The notes beneath the pieces were generated by a model that was not told the DNA's origin, did no database searches, and worked only from the letters and a program-made list of their open reading frames with translations. A stretch of DNA of 17,708 nucleotides from an uncultured Clostridia bacterium (GTDB taxonomy: Bacteria; Bacillota; Clostridia; JAAYHZ01): assembly GCA_937894465.1 (NCBI GenBank), contig CALCRE010000031.1:1-17708 (forward strand), in the 5' to 3' direction. Made by a program: the position numbers and the translations under genes. Below, piece after piece: positions 7,585-13,577 of this stretch; position 1 is the stretch's first letter, and each line of letters begins with the position of its first letter.

Positions 7585-7616
7585 CACAAATATATAAACG
7601 ACTACATATTATGTAG
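7585..7616 (+). promoter_or_regulatory. Candidate sigma-K-like promoter and 15-bp palindrome upstream of dpaA
   Basis: CACA at 7585-7588, 16 bases, then CATATTATG at 7605-7613 fits the mother-cell sigma-K pattern (mACm, N16, CATAnnnTA) with one mismatch in the last pair. In Bacillus subtilis the spoVF operon is sigma-K dependent, which agrees with the gene that follows. The -10 is embedded in CTACATA-T-TATGTAG (7602-7616), a perfect 7-bp inverted repeat that could be an operator. Confidence 0.4.
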
Positions 7617-7659
7617 AGCGAGATAATTTATGTATACCGAATGAGGATTGATTGAAACT

Positions 7660-8508
7660 ATGTTGAAAAAAAAGATCGGGTTCATAGGTGGAGACAAAAG
7701 GATTGCTTGTTTATATAACATGGTAAAAGAGGACGGGAGAAATCCCGAGGCATATTTTATGGATGTCGAGGATTCGAAAGACAAATTACCACAAATGCTT
7801 GACTTGGATGTATTGATCGGACCGGTACCATTATGTAAGCCGGTACCCTTGCTCAATGCAAAAGAAGGTTCCTATGCAGATGTGTATGAAGTCGTAAACA
7901 AAATGAAGCCGGGAAGTGTTTTTGCAGCCGGTATCATCCCCAAGGAATTGGCGGAATTTGCTTCGGAACAAGGTATTTCTGTTTTTGACTATGCAGCAAC
8001 AGAGGAGTTTCAAATCTTAAATGCCGAGATCACGGCTGAAGGAACAGTGAAAATTGCACTGAGTAATGGCAACAAGACACTAAAGGATGCGAAAGTATTG
8101 ATCTTAGGATATGGACGAATCGGTAAAGCTTTGTGTAATGTTTTAACCGGGTTCCATGGTGATTTTACTGTAACGGCTCGAAAGGTAAAAGACCTGTCAT
8201 ATATTCTGGTCAATGGATACAAGGGCATACATACAGCTGATATAAAGCAGGCGGTAGATCAGTTTGACATCATCATTAATACCATTCCCGCCCTTGTTTT
8301 GACAAAAGAAGTCCTGGATTGTGTAAAAAAGGATGCTCTGATCATAGACCTTGCCTCTATCCCCGGAGGGACTGATTTTGATTATGCTCAAAAAAGAGGA
8401 ATCAAGGCAGAGCATGCTTTGAGCATTCCCGGCAAGTTTTTCAATTATTCGGCATCGACGGTGATCTATAAGATCTTGCGTAACAAATCTATTTTGGAGA
8501 GTGATTGA
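7660..8508 (+). CDS. dpaA: Dipicolinate synthase subunit A
   Basis: A 282-residue subunit that, with DpaB, makes dipicolinic acid from the lysine-pathway intermediate in the mother cell; Ca-dipicolinate is then loaded into the spore core. Diagnostic parts are the N-terminal 'IGFIGGDKR', the Rossmann NAD(P) loop G150-Y-G-R-I-G155 in 'VLILGYGRIGKAL', 'IIINTIPALVL' and 'LIDLASIPGGTDFDYA', which match SpoVFA. ATG 7660 gives the usual N-terminus; GAGG at 7643-7646 is 13 bases away, a long spacing, and the in-frame TTG at 7648 is too close to it. Length is normal for the family. It is the first gene of a tight three-gene cluster and overlaps the dpaB ribosome binding site. Confidence 0.93.
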   Translation: MLKKKIGFIGGDKRIACLYNMVKEDGRNPEAYFMDVEDSKDKLPQMLDLDVLIGPVPLCKPVPLLNAKEGSYADVYEVVNKMKPGSVFAAGIIPKELAEFASEQGISVFDYAATEEFQILNAEITAEGTVKIALSNGNKTLKDAKVLILGYGRIGKALCNVLTGFHGDFTVTARKVKDLSYILVNGYKGIHTADIKQAVDQFDIIINTIPALVLTKEVLDCVKKDALIIDLASIPGGTDFDYAQKRGIKAEHALSIPGKFFNYSASTVIYKILRNKSILESD

Positions 8509-8509
8509 C

Positions 8510-9085
8510 GTGTTAAAAAATTTAAAAGTAGGGTTTGCGTTAACCGGATCCTTTTGCACCATACCTCAAGTCATTACTGTAGTACGTGACTTGATTGAAG
8601 AAGGGTGTGATGTTTTCCCCATACTGTCCGAAATTGTAGCATCCACTGATACTAGGTTCGGTAATGCGGTTGATTTGATTAATACACTTGAAACGATTAC
8701 AGGTAAGAAAGTAATCACCAATATAAAGGATGCAGAGCCCATCGGACCAAAAGCATTGCTGGATGTGATCGTAGTGATGCCTTGTACCGGTAACACGTTG
8801 GCGAAGCTTGCCAATGCCGTGACTGACACTTCCGTGACCATGGCAGTCAAGGCACACTTGAGAAACGATCGTCCTGTTGTTTTGGCGGTTTCCACAAACG
8901 ACGGACTAGGTGCTAATTTCAAAAATATCGGATTGTTGATGAATACAAAAAATATTTATTTTGTTCCGTTTAAGCAAGATGCACCTCATAGTAAGAAAAA
9001 CTCTTTGATTGCAGACTTCAACCTGTTAAAGCCTACCATCGTTACGGCGCTTACAGGAAATCAATATCAGCCTGTTATGATGTAA
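8510..9085 (+). CDS. dpaB: Dipicolinate synthase subunit B (flavoprotein fold)
   Basis: A 191-residue partner of DpaA with the flavoprotein-type (decarboxylase-like) fold seen in SpoVFB: 'VGFALTGSFCTI' at the N-terminus, 'EIVASTDTRFG', 'DVIVVMPCTGNTLAKLANAVTD' and 'PVVLAVSTNDGLGANFKNIGLL'. The GTG at 8510 begins one base after the dpaA stop and has TTGGAGAG about 9 bases upstream, so the two are translated from one message. The alternative in-frame GTG at 8501 overlaps dpaA and is too near the Shine-Dalgarno. The presence of dpaA and dpaB together means the host makes dipicolinate by the SpoVF route rather than by an EtfA-type route used in some clostridia. Confidence 0.93.
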   Translation: MLKNLKVGFALTGSFCTIPQVITVVRDLIEEGCDVFPILSEIVASTDTRFGNAVDLINTLETITGKKVITNIKDAEPIGPKALLDVIVVMPCTGNTLAKLANAVTDTSVTMAVKAHLRNDRPVVLAVSTNDGLGANFKNIGLLMNTKNIYFVPFKQDAPHSKKNSLIADFNLLKPTIVTALTGNQYQPVMM

Positions 9086-9096
9086 CAGGAAGAATA

Positions 9097-10260
9097 ATGG
9101 TGGTTGATATGACCATGAAGAATATTACCTATTTTGACAATGCTGCGACGACTTATCCGAAACCGCAATGTGTGATATCGGCCATGAATTCCTGCATGAA
9201 AAATTATTGTGCAAATCCTGGAAGAAGCGGTCATCGCCTTGCTATCCTTTCAGAGGAAGCGGTGTATCAAGCACGCCGGCGCATAACGGATTTTTTTCAC
9301 GGCAAGAATCCGTTGAAAACAGTATTTGTCAAAAATGCAACTGAAGGGCTAAATATGGTGATCGGTACATTGGCTGCCATGAAAGGTCATGTAATCTATA
9401 CTTCATATGAGCATAACTCGGTGATCAGGCCGATTTGGCGATATTCTCAAAGCGGGGATTTGAGCTATGACATTTGTTTGCCGGATGTGACCGGCTGTAT
9501 CGATCCGAGGGACATTGAAAGTTTGATTCGAAAGGATACCTTGGCGGTCATTGTTTCTTTGGCGTCTAATATAACCGGATATATCCTTCCGATTAAAGAA
9601 ATCGGGAGGATCTGCAAGGAGCACCGGCTGTTTTTCATTGTAGATGTTTCCCAAGGTGCAGGAACCATTCAGCCTGATATGATTGAAAACGACATTCATG
9701 TGATTGTGGGAACGGGTCATAAGGACTTGTACGGACCACAAGGCACAGGCTTTGTCTGTGCGGAGGGGTTCGAATTAATACCGATTTTATATGGAGGTAC
9801 CGGAACGGAAAGTATGTCTCCGAATCCTGCCAATGTCAGCCCGGATATACTGGAAGCCGGAACCCAAAACTTGCCGGGAATTGTGGGGTTGGCACAAGGT
9901 GCGGCATTTATTGAAGAGCTAGGTGCGATCAAAATTCAAAAGCATAAAAAAGCTTTGATCAAGCGAATGTCCGATGGATTGAAGTCCATCAAAGGAATCA
10001 CTTCGTATATTCCTGAAGATAATTGTGGAATTGTGGCTTTTGACGTCACCGGGTTGGATTCTCAGGAAACGGTGCATTTATTAAGTACACAGTATGGAAT
10101 TTGTGCACGTGGAGGATTTCATTGTTCGCCCAACTTACACCGTTATCTGAAGACGGATCAAACAGGATTGATACGGTTTAGCTTCGGAATCTTCAACAAA
10201 ATAAAAGAAGTAGATCATTCCTTAAATGCTTTGGAATTCATTGCAAAAAGACTTGTATAA
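9097..10260 (+). CDS. Cysteine desulfurase family (class V aminotransferase) protein
   Basis: A 387-residue PLP enzyme of the aminotransferase class V / cysteine desulfurase superfamily. The N-terminal 'YFDNAATTYPKP', 'NATEGLNMVIG', the PLP lysine K209 in 'GTGHKDLYGPQG', and a possible sulfur-carrying C343 in 'ARGGFHCSPNLH' are all present. The pattern suits the EF2568-like subfamily (TIGR01977) better than IscS or housekeeping SufS; no SufU, IscU or other Fe-S genes are nearby. AGGAAGA precedes ATG 9097 by about 6 bases, and only 11 bases separate it from dpaB, so it is likely co-transcribed with the dipicolinate genes. Its substrate is not evident; sulfur delivery during sporulation or an unrelated aminotransfer reaction are both possible. 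Confidence 0.85.
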   Translation: MVVDMTMKNITYFDNAATTYPKPQCVISAMNSCMKNYCANPGRSGHRLAILSEEAVYQARRRITDFFHGKNPLKTVFVKNATEGLNMVIGTLAAMKGHVIYTSYEHNSVIRPIWRYSQSGDLSYDICLPDVTGCIDPRDIESLIRKDTLAVIVSLASNITGYILPIKEIGRICKEHRLFFIVDVSQGAGTIQPDMIENDIHVIVGTGHKDLYGPQGTGFVCAEGFELIPILYGGTGTESMSPNPANVSPDILEAGTQNLPGIVGLAQGAAFIEELGAIKIQKHKKALIKRMSDGLKSIKGITSYIPEDNCGIVAFDVTGLDSQETVHLLSTQYGICARGGFHCSPNLHRYLKTDQTGLIRFSFGIFNKIKEVDHSLNALEFIAKRLV

Positions 10261-10281
10261 AAAAGTCTGTAGTGTTAAAAT
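10253..10281 (+). promoter_or_regulatory. Candidate promoter of the riboswitch-controlled transcript
   Basis: TTGTAT at 10253-10258, overlapping the end of the previous gene, and TAAAAT at 10276-10281 are 17 bases apart. The implied start near 10288 leaves a ~43-base leader before the aptamer. The -35 match is poor (3 of 6), so the assignment is tentative. Confidence 0.35.
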
Positions 10282-10300
10282 AGATATGGTTCATTTATCT

Positions 10301-10328
10301 GTGTGCATATGTGCTTGTGTGCATATGT
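10301..10328 (+). repeat. Two exact copies of GTGTGCATATGT upstream of the riboswitch
   Basis: The 12-mer is at 10301-10312 and 10317-10328, a 16-bp period. A third exact copy is at 13531-13542 upstream of dnaG. Both places are probable 5' leaders just downstream of a candidate start site. Each contains the palindrome CATATG, so the two copies could also pair as RNA. Function unknown. Confidence 0.6.
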
Positions 10329-10330
10329 TT

Positions 10331-10414
10331 ACCAGGGCAAATCAATTCGAAAGGTTGAGACGCAAAGCCAGGAGTCCTAATCATATATCTATATATGACA
10401 GATCGTCCGGTTGC
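10331..10414 (+). promoter_or_regulatory. GEMM-I cyclic di-GMP riboswitch aptamer
   Basis: The conserved landmarks appear in order: GGGCAAAT (10335-10342), a short P2 hairpin with a GAAA tetraloop (10349-10352), the invariant joining segment GACGCAAAGCC (10359-10369), the tetraloop-receptor side CCTAA at 10376-10380, an AT-rich P3 hairpin made by TCATATAT/ATATATGA (10381-10398), and the closing CCGGTTGC (10407-10414). P1 is formed by GCAA (10337-10340) with TTGC (10411-10414). The TTGC strand is also the first strand of the terminator that follows, so ligand binding should block termination and turn the downstream dehydrogenase gene on. The family binds cyclic di-GMP; the switch direction is inferred. 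Confidence 0.9.
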
Positions 10415-10450
10415 AAAAAAACACACACTATTTTTTTGCAATCTTTTTTT
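10411..10450 (+). terminator. Riboswitch-controlled intrinsic terminator
   Basis: TTGCAAAAAAA (10411-10421) pairs perfectly over 11 bp with TTTTTTTGCAA (10431-10441) around a 9-base loop, followed by TC and seven T (10444-10450). Its basal TTGC is the 3' strand of aptamer P1, so P1 and the full terminator exclude each other. It also terminates any readthrough from the dpaAB cluster, for which no other terminator is visible. Confidence 0.85.
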
Positions 10451-10504
10451 GTCCAAATTTTCAGTTGATTGCGAGAAAAGGCAGAGGGGGTTGCAAAACG
10501 AACA

Positions 10505-11749
10505 ATGAAAAAAGCTGTAATGTACGGTGCGGGAAATATTGGAAGAGGATTCATCGGTCAGTTGTTTAGCCAATCCGGATATCATGTGGTTTTTATTGAT
10601 ATTGTCAAGGATACGGTGGACATGTTGAACCAAGACGGTTGCTATCCGATCAGGATAGCACGCAAAGAAGGTTACGAGGAAATGATCGTTGATCATGTCA
10701 GCGCTGTCAACGGAAATGACTTTCAAGAAACAGCCGAGGTGATTTCGAAAGCTGACATCATGGCCACTGCGGTAGGTGTAAATGTTCTACCTTATATTGT
10801 CGATGTGGTTACTGCAGGAATTAAGAAAAGATATGACGCAGGAAATCATACCCCGTTGAATATTATCATATGTGAAAATTTGATTGACGCCAACAAGTAC
10901 TTTGAAAAAGTATTGAAAGAGAAGCTGCCTGAGGAAATACATCCATGGTTCGATGAAACCATCGGTCTTGTGGAGGCTTCCATCGGAAGAATGGTTCCTG
11001 TGATGACATCGGAAATGAAGGGGGATAACCCCTTGCGAGTATATGTAGAAGAGTATGATGTGCTTCCTGTGGACAAAAAAGGCTTTCGTGGAGAAATACC
11101 TTATGTAAAAAACATGGTGCCTTATGAACCTTTTGATTTTTACATCCAAAGGAAATTGTACATGCACAACATGGCTCATGCCATGACGGCTTATTTAGGA
11201 AAATACAAAGGATATGAATTCATATGGCAAGCATGTATGGATCCTGCAATTAAGGTTTTAGTGATGAAAGCCCTTTCGGAATCTTCATTAGCCATGTCTA
11301 AGGAGCACGGAGAAGATATGACGGCATTATCTTGTCACAGTGAAGATTTACTATATCGTTTTCAAAATCCTTCTTTAGGAGATACTGTGAATCGCGTGGG
11401 AAGGGATACAAAAAGAAAGCTGTCTCCTGAGGATCGATTAGTGGGCGCTGCAAAACTCTGTGATAAAAATAAGATATTACCGGCTTCTATCTGTCTTGGT
11501 ATTGCTGCAGGGTTTTTATTCGAAGCTCCGCAAGACGCAGGCTCCGATCAGGTCGACCAAACAGTGCAAGAGCAGGGTATTGACAATGCCATCACGATGG
11601 TTTGTGATATTCCTAAAGAAAGTAAGCTTCATTCCATGATCAAAGACTATTATATAATGCTCAAGGAATCAAGTTCTTTGGAAATGATTACTGCAAGTGT
11701 GGAAATAATCAAGAATAAATGGATCAAAAGCCGAATAGAATATATATAA
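10505..11749 (+). CDS. mtlD: Mannitol-1-phosphate 5-dehydrogenase-type polyol dehydrogenase
   Basis: A 414-residue long-chain polyol dehydrogenase, expected to interconvert mannitol 1-phosphate and fructose 6-phosphate with NAD in the cytoplasm. It opens with the Rossmann loop 'YGAGNIGRGFIGQLF' (G8-x-G-N-x-G13) and has the catalytic K217-x4-N222-x2-H225 in 'KLYMHNMAHA', both hallmarks of the family, with 'IICENLIDAN' between them. No mannitol PTS genes (mtlA, mtlF, mtlR) accompany it. ATG 10505 gives the family N-terminus; the best Shine-Dalgarno, GAGGGGG at 10484-10490, is 14 bases away, so translation may be weak. It sits directly behind the c-di-GMP riboswitch. Tagaturonate/fructuronate reductases are related, so the exact substrate is not certain. 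Confidence 0.82.
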   Translation: MKKAVMYGAGNIGRGFIGQLFSQSGYHVVFIDIVKDTVDMLNQDGCYPIRIARKEGYEEMIVDHVSAVNGNDFQETAEVISKADIMATAVGVNVLPYIVDVVTAGIKKRYDAGNHTPLNIIICENLIDANKYFEKVLKEKLPEEIHPWFDETIGLVEASIGRMVPVMTSEMKGDNPLRVYVEEYDVLPVDKKGFRGEIPYVKNMVPYEPFDFYIQRKLYMHNMAHAMTAYLGKYKGYEFIWQACMDPAIKVLVMKALSESSLAMSKEHGEDMTALSCHSEDLLYRFQNPSLGDTVNRVGRDTKRKLSPEDRLVGAAKLCDKNKILPASICLGIAAGFLFEAPQDAGSDQVDQTVQEQGIDNAITMVCDIPKESKLHSMIKDYYIMLKESSSLEMITASVEIIKNKWIKSRIEYI

Positions 11750-11770
11750 ACCAAGATAACTTCGCAAAAA

Positions 11771-11808
11771 ATCGACAAGGACAAGCATGAATTCGACAAT
11801 TATCGACA
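11771..11808 (-). promoter_or_regulatory. Three phased Spo0A-box-like sites
   Basis: On the minus strand TGTCGAT (11777-11771), TGTCGAA (11798-11792) and TGTCGAT (11808-11802) match the 0A-box core TGNCGAA at 6, 7 and 6 of 7 positions. Spacings are 21 and 10 bp, i.e. two turns and one turn, as in tandem Spo0A sites. They lie ~95-135 bp upstream of the likely start site of the DUF6514 gene. Confidence 0.5.
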
Positions 11809-11869
11809 TTTTCCAGGTCAAATGAACGGGATTTTCAATATTTCCTCGATATTTGTTGATAAGTTTTTA

Positions 11870-11898
11870 TTTCCAGATGAGTCGTAACACATTATAAT
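11870..11898 (+). promoter_or_regulatory. Candidate promoter of the DUF6514-like gene
   Basis: TTTCCA (11870-11875, 4 of 6) and a perfect TATAAT (11893-11898) are 17 bases apart. The -10 is inside the palindrome CACATTATAATGTG (11888-11901), so a dimeric protein bound there would block RNA polymerase. Confidence 0.5.
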
Positions 11899-11936
11899 GT
11901 GGTTAACACATGTGGTAACCACATCATGATGTGGTT
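11888..11936. promoter_or_regulatory. Cluster of ATGTGGT palindromes over the promoter and leader
   Basis: The 7-mer ATGTGGT occurs at 11897-11903, 11910-11916 and 11929-11935, and inverted as ACCACAT at 11918-11924. They build a 14-bp palindrome at 11888-11901, an inverted repeat ATGTGGT-A-ACCACAT at 11910-11924, and a perfect 20-bp palindrome AACCACATCATGATGTGGTT at 11917-11936. There is no T-run after it, so it is not a terminator. It is most simply a multi-site operator; as RNA it could also fold into alternative hairpins in the leader. Confidence 0.55.
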
Positions 11937-11967
11937 TAGAAAATACTTATTGATGGGAGAAGATATT

Positions 11968-12252
11968 ATGAGAAACATGATCGTCGGAAAAGAATCGTTT
12001 ATTTGCGAAGACACCAATTGTTACACACTCGAATACCATATATTGGTTACCGGTTGCAAGGGGGATTTGGTAAACCCGGTATATGGTTTCGAAGTCAAGA
12101 AAAAAATGCAGGATATAGAACTTGAATCTGTAAAGATAGAGGAGTATACCGGTGACGAAGACGAAATTAAACGACTGGTATCATTATTAAAAAATAACAT
12201 TGTCACTCCTGTTTCAGTATTTGAAGTTATCCAAGATCTCCGATCTGCCTGA
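11968..12252 (+). CDS. Small DUF6514-like protein
   Basis: A 94-residue protein beginning 'MRNMIVGKESFICED', with a beta-rich middle ('LEYHILVTGCKGDLVNPVYGFEVKK') and a helical end ('DEIKRLVSLLKNNIVTPVSVFEVIQDL'). The layout resembles the uncharacterised DUF6514 family of Clostridia, whose role is unknown. There is no signal peptide or membrane segment. ATG 11968 has GGGAG at 11955-11959, 8 bases upstream; an in-frame reading from further upstream would cross the palindromes and lacks a ribosome binding site. The gene is monocistronic, with its own promoter and terminator, and has the most elaborate promoter region of the window, with Spo0A-like sites and palindromes. Confidence 0.72.
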   Translation: MRNMIVGKESFICEDTNCYTLEYHILVTGCKGDLVNPVYGFEVKKKMQDIELESVKIEEYTGDEDEIKRLVSLLKNNIVTPVSVFEVIQDLRSA

Positions 12253-12305
12253 AAGGAGTAACTGATACATAATTAAACCTTCATAAATATGATATAAATT
12301 GAAAA

Positions 12306-12339
12306 GTAATGAAATTTCCCGAATTTCATTACTTTTTTT
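12306..12339 (+). terminator. Intrinsic terminator after the DUF6514-like gene
   Basis: GTAATGAAATT (12306-12316) pairs perfectly with AATTTCATTAC (12322-12332) around loop TCCCG, followed by seven T. It separates this gene from dgt. Confidence 0.9.
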
Positions 12340-12348
12340 GACGAAAAT

Positions 12349-12377
12349 AAAGGTATTTCGTGAATAGTATTGAAAAT
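12349..12377 (+). promoter_or_regulatory. Weak candidate sigma-H-like promoter of dgt
   Basis: AAAGGTATT (12349-12357), 11 bases, then ATTGAAAAT (12369-12377) matches the sigma-H pattern RnAGGAwww-N11/12-RnnGAATww with one mismatch in each box. No convincing sigma-A promoter is seen in 12340-12410. Evidence is slight. Confidence 0.22.
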
Positions 12378-12410
12378 AGTATATATAGAACTACTGATAA
12401 AGGAAGGTGA

Positions 12411-13427
12411 ATGTGTTTGAATCTAAGGGAAGAACGGGAAAGTTACGAAGAACAATTTATGTCCGAGTACGCAACATTGAGCAAGAGATCTTTGGGTCGG
12501 CTGAATAATTCTGAAGAAAAATGTGAGATACGAACTGACTTTCAACGGGACCGGGATCGTATTCTATACAGCAAAGCATTCCGAAGGCTGAAACATAAGA
12601 CCCAGGTTTTCATTTCTCCCGAAGGTGATCACTATCGAACACGGTTAACCCATACATTAGAAGTTTCTCAAATCGCTAGAACCATCGCAAGAAGTTTAAA
12701 ATTAAATGAGGATTTGACCGAAGCCATTTCCCACGGTCACGATATTGGCCATACACCCTTCGGGCATGCCGGGGAAAGGGTGTTGAACCGGGTTTGTCCT
12801 TTAGGATTCAAACACAACCAACAAAGCCTTCGAGTTGTGGACGTGTTGGAGTCAGGAAAAGGATTAAATTTGACAATGGAGGTTAGAGACGGTATATTAA
12901 ACCATACCGGTGACACGTTACCATTCACACCGGAGGGAAAAGTTGTCCGCATGGCTGATCGAATCGCATACATCAATCATGATATTGATGATGCCATCAC
13001 CGGAAAGGTGATTACTGAGGATCAAATTCCCAAACAATGTCAACAATTATTCGGGAAAACAATTGGAGAACGGATCGATTCCATGGTAAAGAATATTGTT
13101 CACCATAGTAAACACACCTCCTCCATTATAATGAGTCGTGAATTTTCCGATGCAATGGATGTTTTAAGACAATTTATGTTCGAACATGTTTATGTGGACT
13201 CCATCGCAAAAAAAGAAGAAAAAAAAGCTGAAAATATGTTGGAGTATTTATATGGATATTTATATAAAAATGAAGGTGTCATCGAGGATGAATATATTTC
13301 AGCAGCCGGTGATGTAGCAAAGGACAGAATCATTTGTGATTATATTGCCGGTATGACTGACCGATTTGCTGTGAAAATATTTGAAAAATACTTTGTTCCC
13401 AAATTTTGGATGAGTATTGATGTATAA
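12411..13427 (+). CDS. dgt: Deoxyguanosinetriphosphate triphosphohydrolase-like HD protein
   Basis: A 338-residue dNTP triphosphohydrolase, cleaving dGTP (or other dNTPs) to the nucleoside and tripolyphosphate. The family start 'RTDFQRDRDRILYSKAFRRLKHKTQVF' is followed by the metal-binding HD site: H81 in 'RLTHTLEV', H110-D111 in 'HGHDIGHTPFGHAGE', and D183 in 'RMADRIAYINHD'. Its ~340-residue length fits the short type found in Firmicutes. AGGAAGGTGA ends directly against ATG 12411; the TTG at 12417 has better spacing, so the true start may be two codons later. It precedes dnaG and rpoD, a common clostridial order, and ties nucleotide pool control to replication initiation. Confidence 0.92.
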   Translation: MCLNLREERESYEEQFMSEYATLSKRSLGRLNNSEEKCEIRTDFQRDRDRILYSKAFRRLKHKTQVFISPEGDHYRTRLTHTLEVSQIARTIARSLKLNEDLTEAISHGHDIGHTPFGHAGERVLNRVCPLGFKHNQQSLRVVDVLESGKGLNLTMEVRDGILNHTGDTLPFTPEGKVVRMADRIAYINHDIDDAITGKVITEDQIPKQCQQLFGKTIGERIDSMVKNIVHHSKHTSSIIMSREFSDAMDVLRQFMFEHVYVDSIAKKEEKKAENMLEYLYGYLYKNEGVIEDEYISAAGDVAKDRIICDYIAGMTDRFAVKIFEKYFVPKFWMSIDV

Positions 13428-13486
13428 AAAAGGTAAAACCTGTGAATAAAAATAGAGACCATTGTTTTGTCTTTTTAATAAAAGGA

Positions 13487-13515
13487 TTATTCGAATGTTT
13501 GTCGAATTATATTAT
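13487..13515 (+). promoter_or_regulatory. Candidate dnaG promoter with an embedded Spo0A box
   Basis: TTATTC (13487-13492) and TATTAT (13510-13515) are 17 bases apart. Between them lies TTTGTCGAAT (13498-13507), containing a perfect 0A-box core TGTCGAA (13500-13506), with a weaker half-match TTCGAA 11 bp upstream. Spo0A~P bound there would cover the spacer and be expected to repress. The -35 is poor. Confidence 0.4.
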
Positions 13516-13530
13516 TTCAGTGACAACTTT

Positions 13531-13542
13531 GTGTGCATATGT
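13531..13542 (+). repeat. Third copy of GTGTGCATATGT, in the dnaG leader
   Basis: Exact copy of the 12-mer found twice at 10301-10328, here about 10 bases downstream of the expected start of the dnaG transcript and 35 bases before the ATG. Confidence 0.6.
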
Positions 13543-13577
13543 CATGTCGTATGCCAAAATGTTATCAGGAGAGTTAT

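Noticed and set aside
8197..8562. Minus-strand open frames within dpaA, dpaB and the PLP enzyme gene
   Set aside because: They are shadows of strongly recognised plus-strand genes and have no domain content.
10295..10726. 143-codon minus-strand reading frame over the riboswitch
   Set aside because: It is antisense to a well-supported aptamer, terminator and the start of mtlD, has no ribosome binding site I can see, and its translation looks like no protein domain.
10505..11749. mtlD as part of a mannitol PTS operon
   Set aside because: Neighbours on both sides are unrelated (dipicolinate cluster, DUF6514-like gene); no mtlA, mtlF or mtlR is present in the window.
11917..11936. 20-bp palindrome as an intrinsic terminator
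   Set aside because: It is followed by TAGAAAATAC rather than a T-run and lies between a promoter and its gene.
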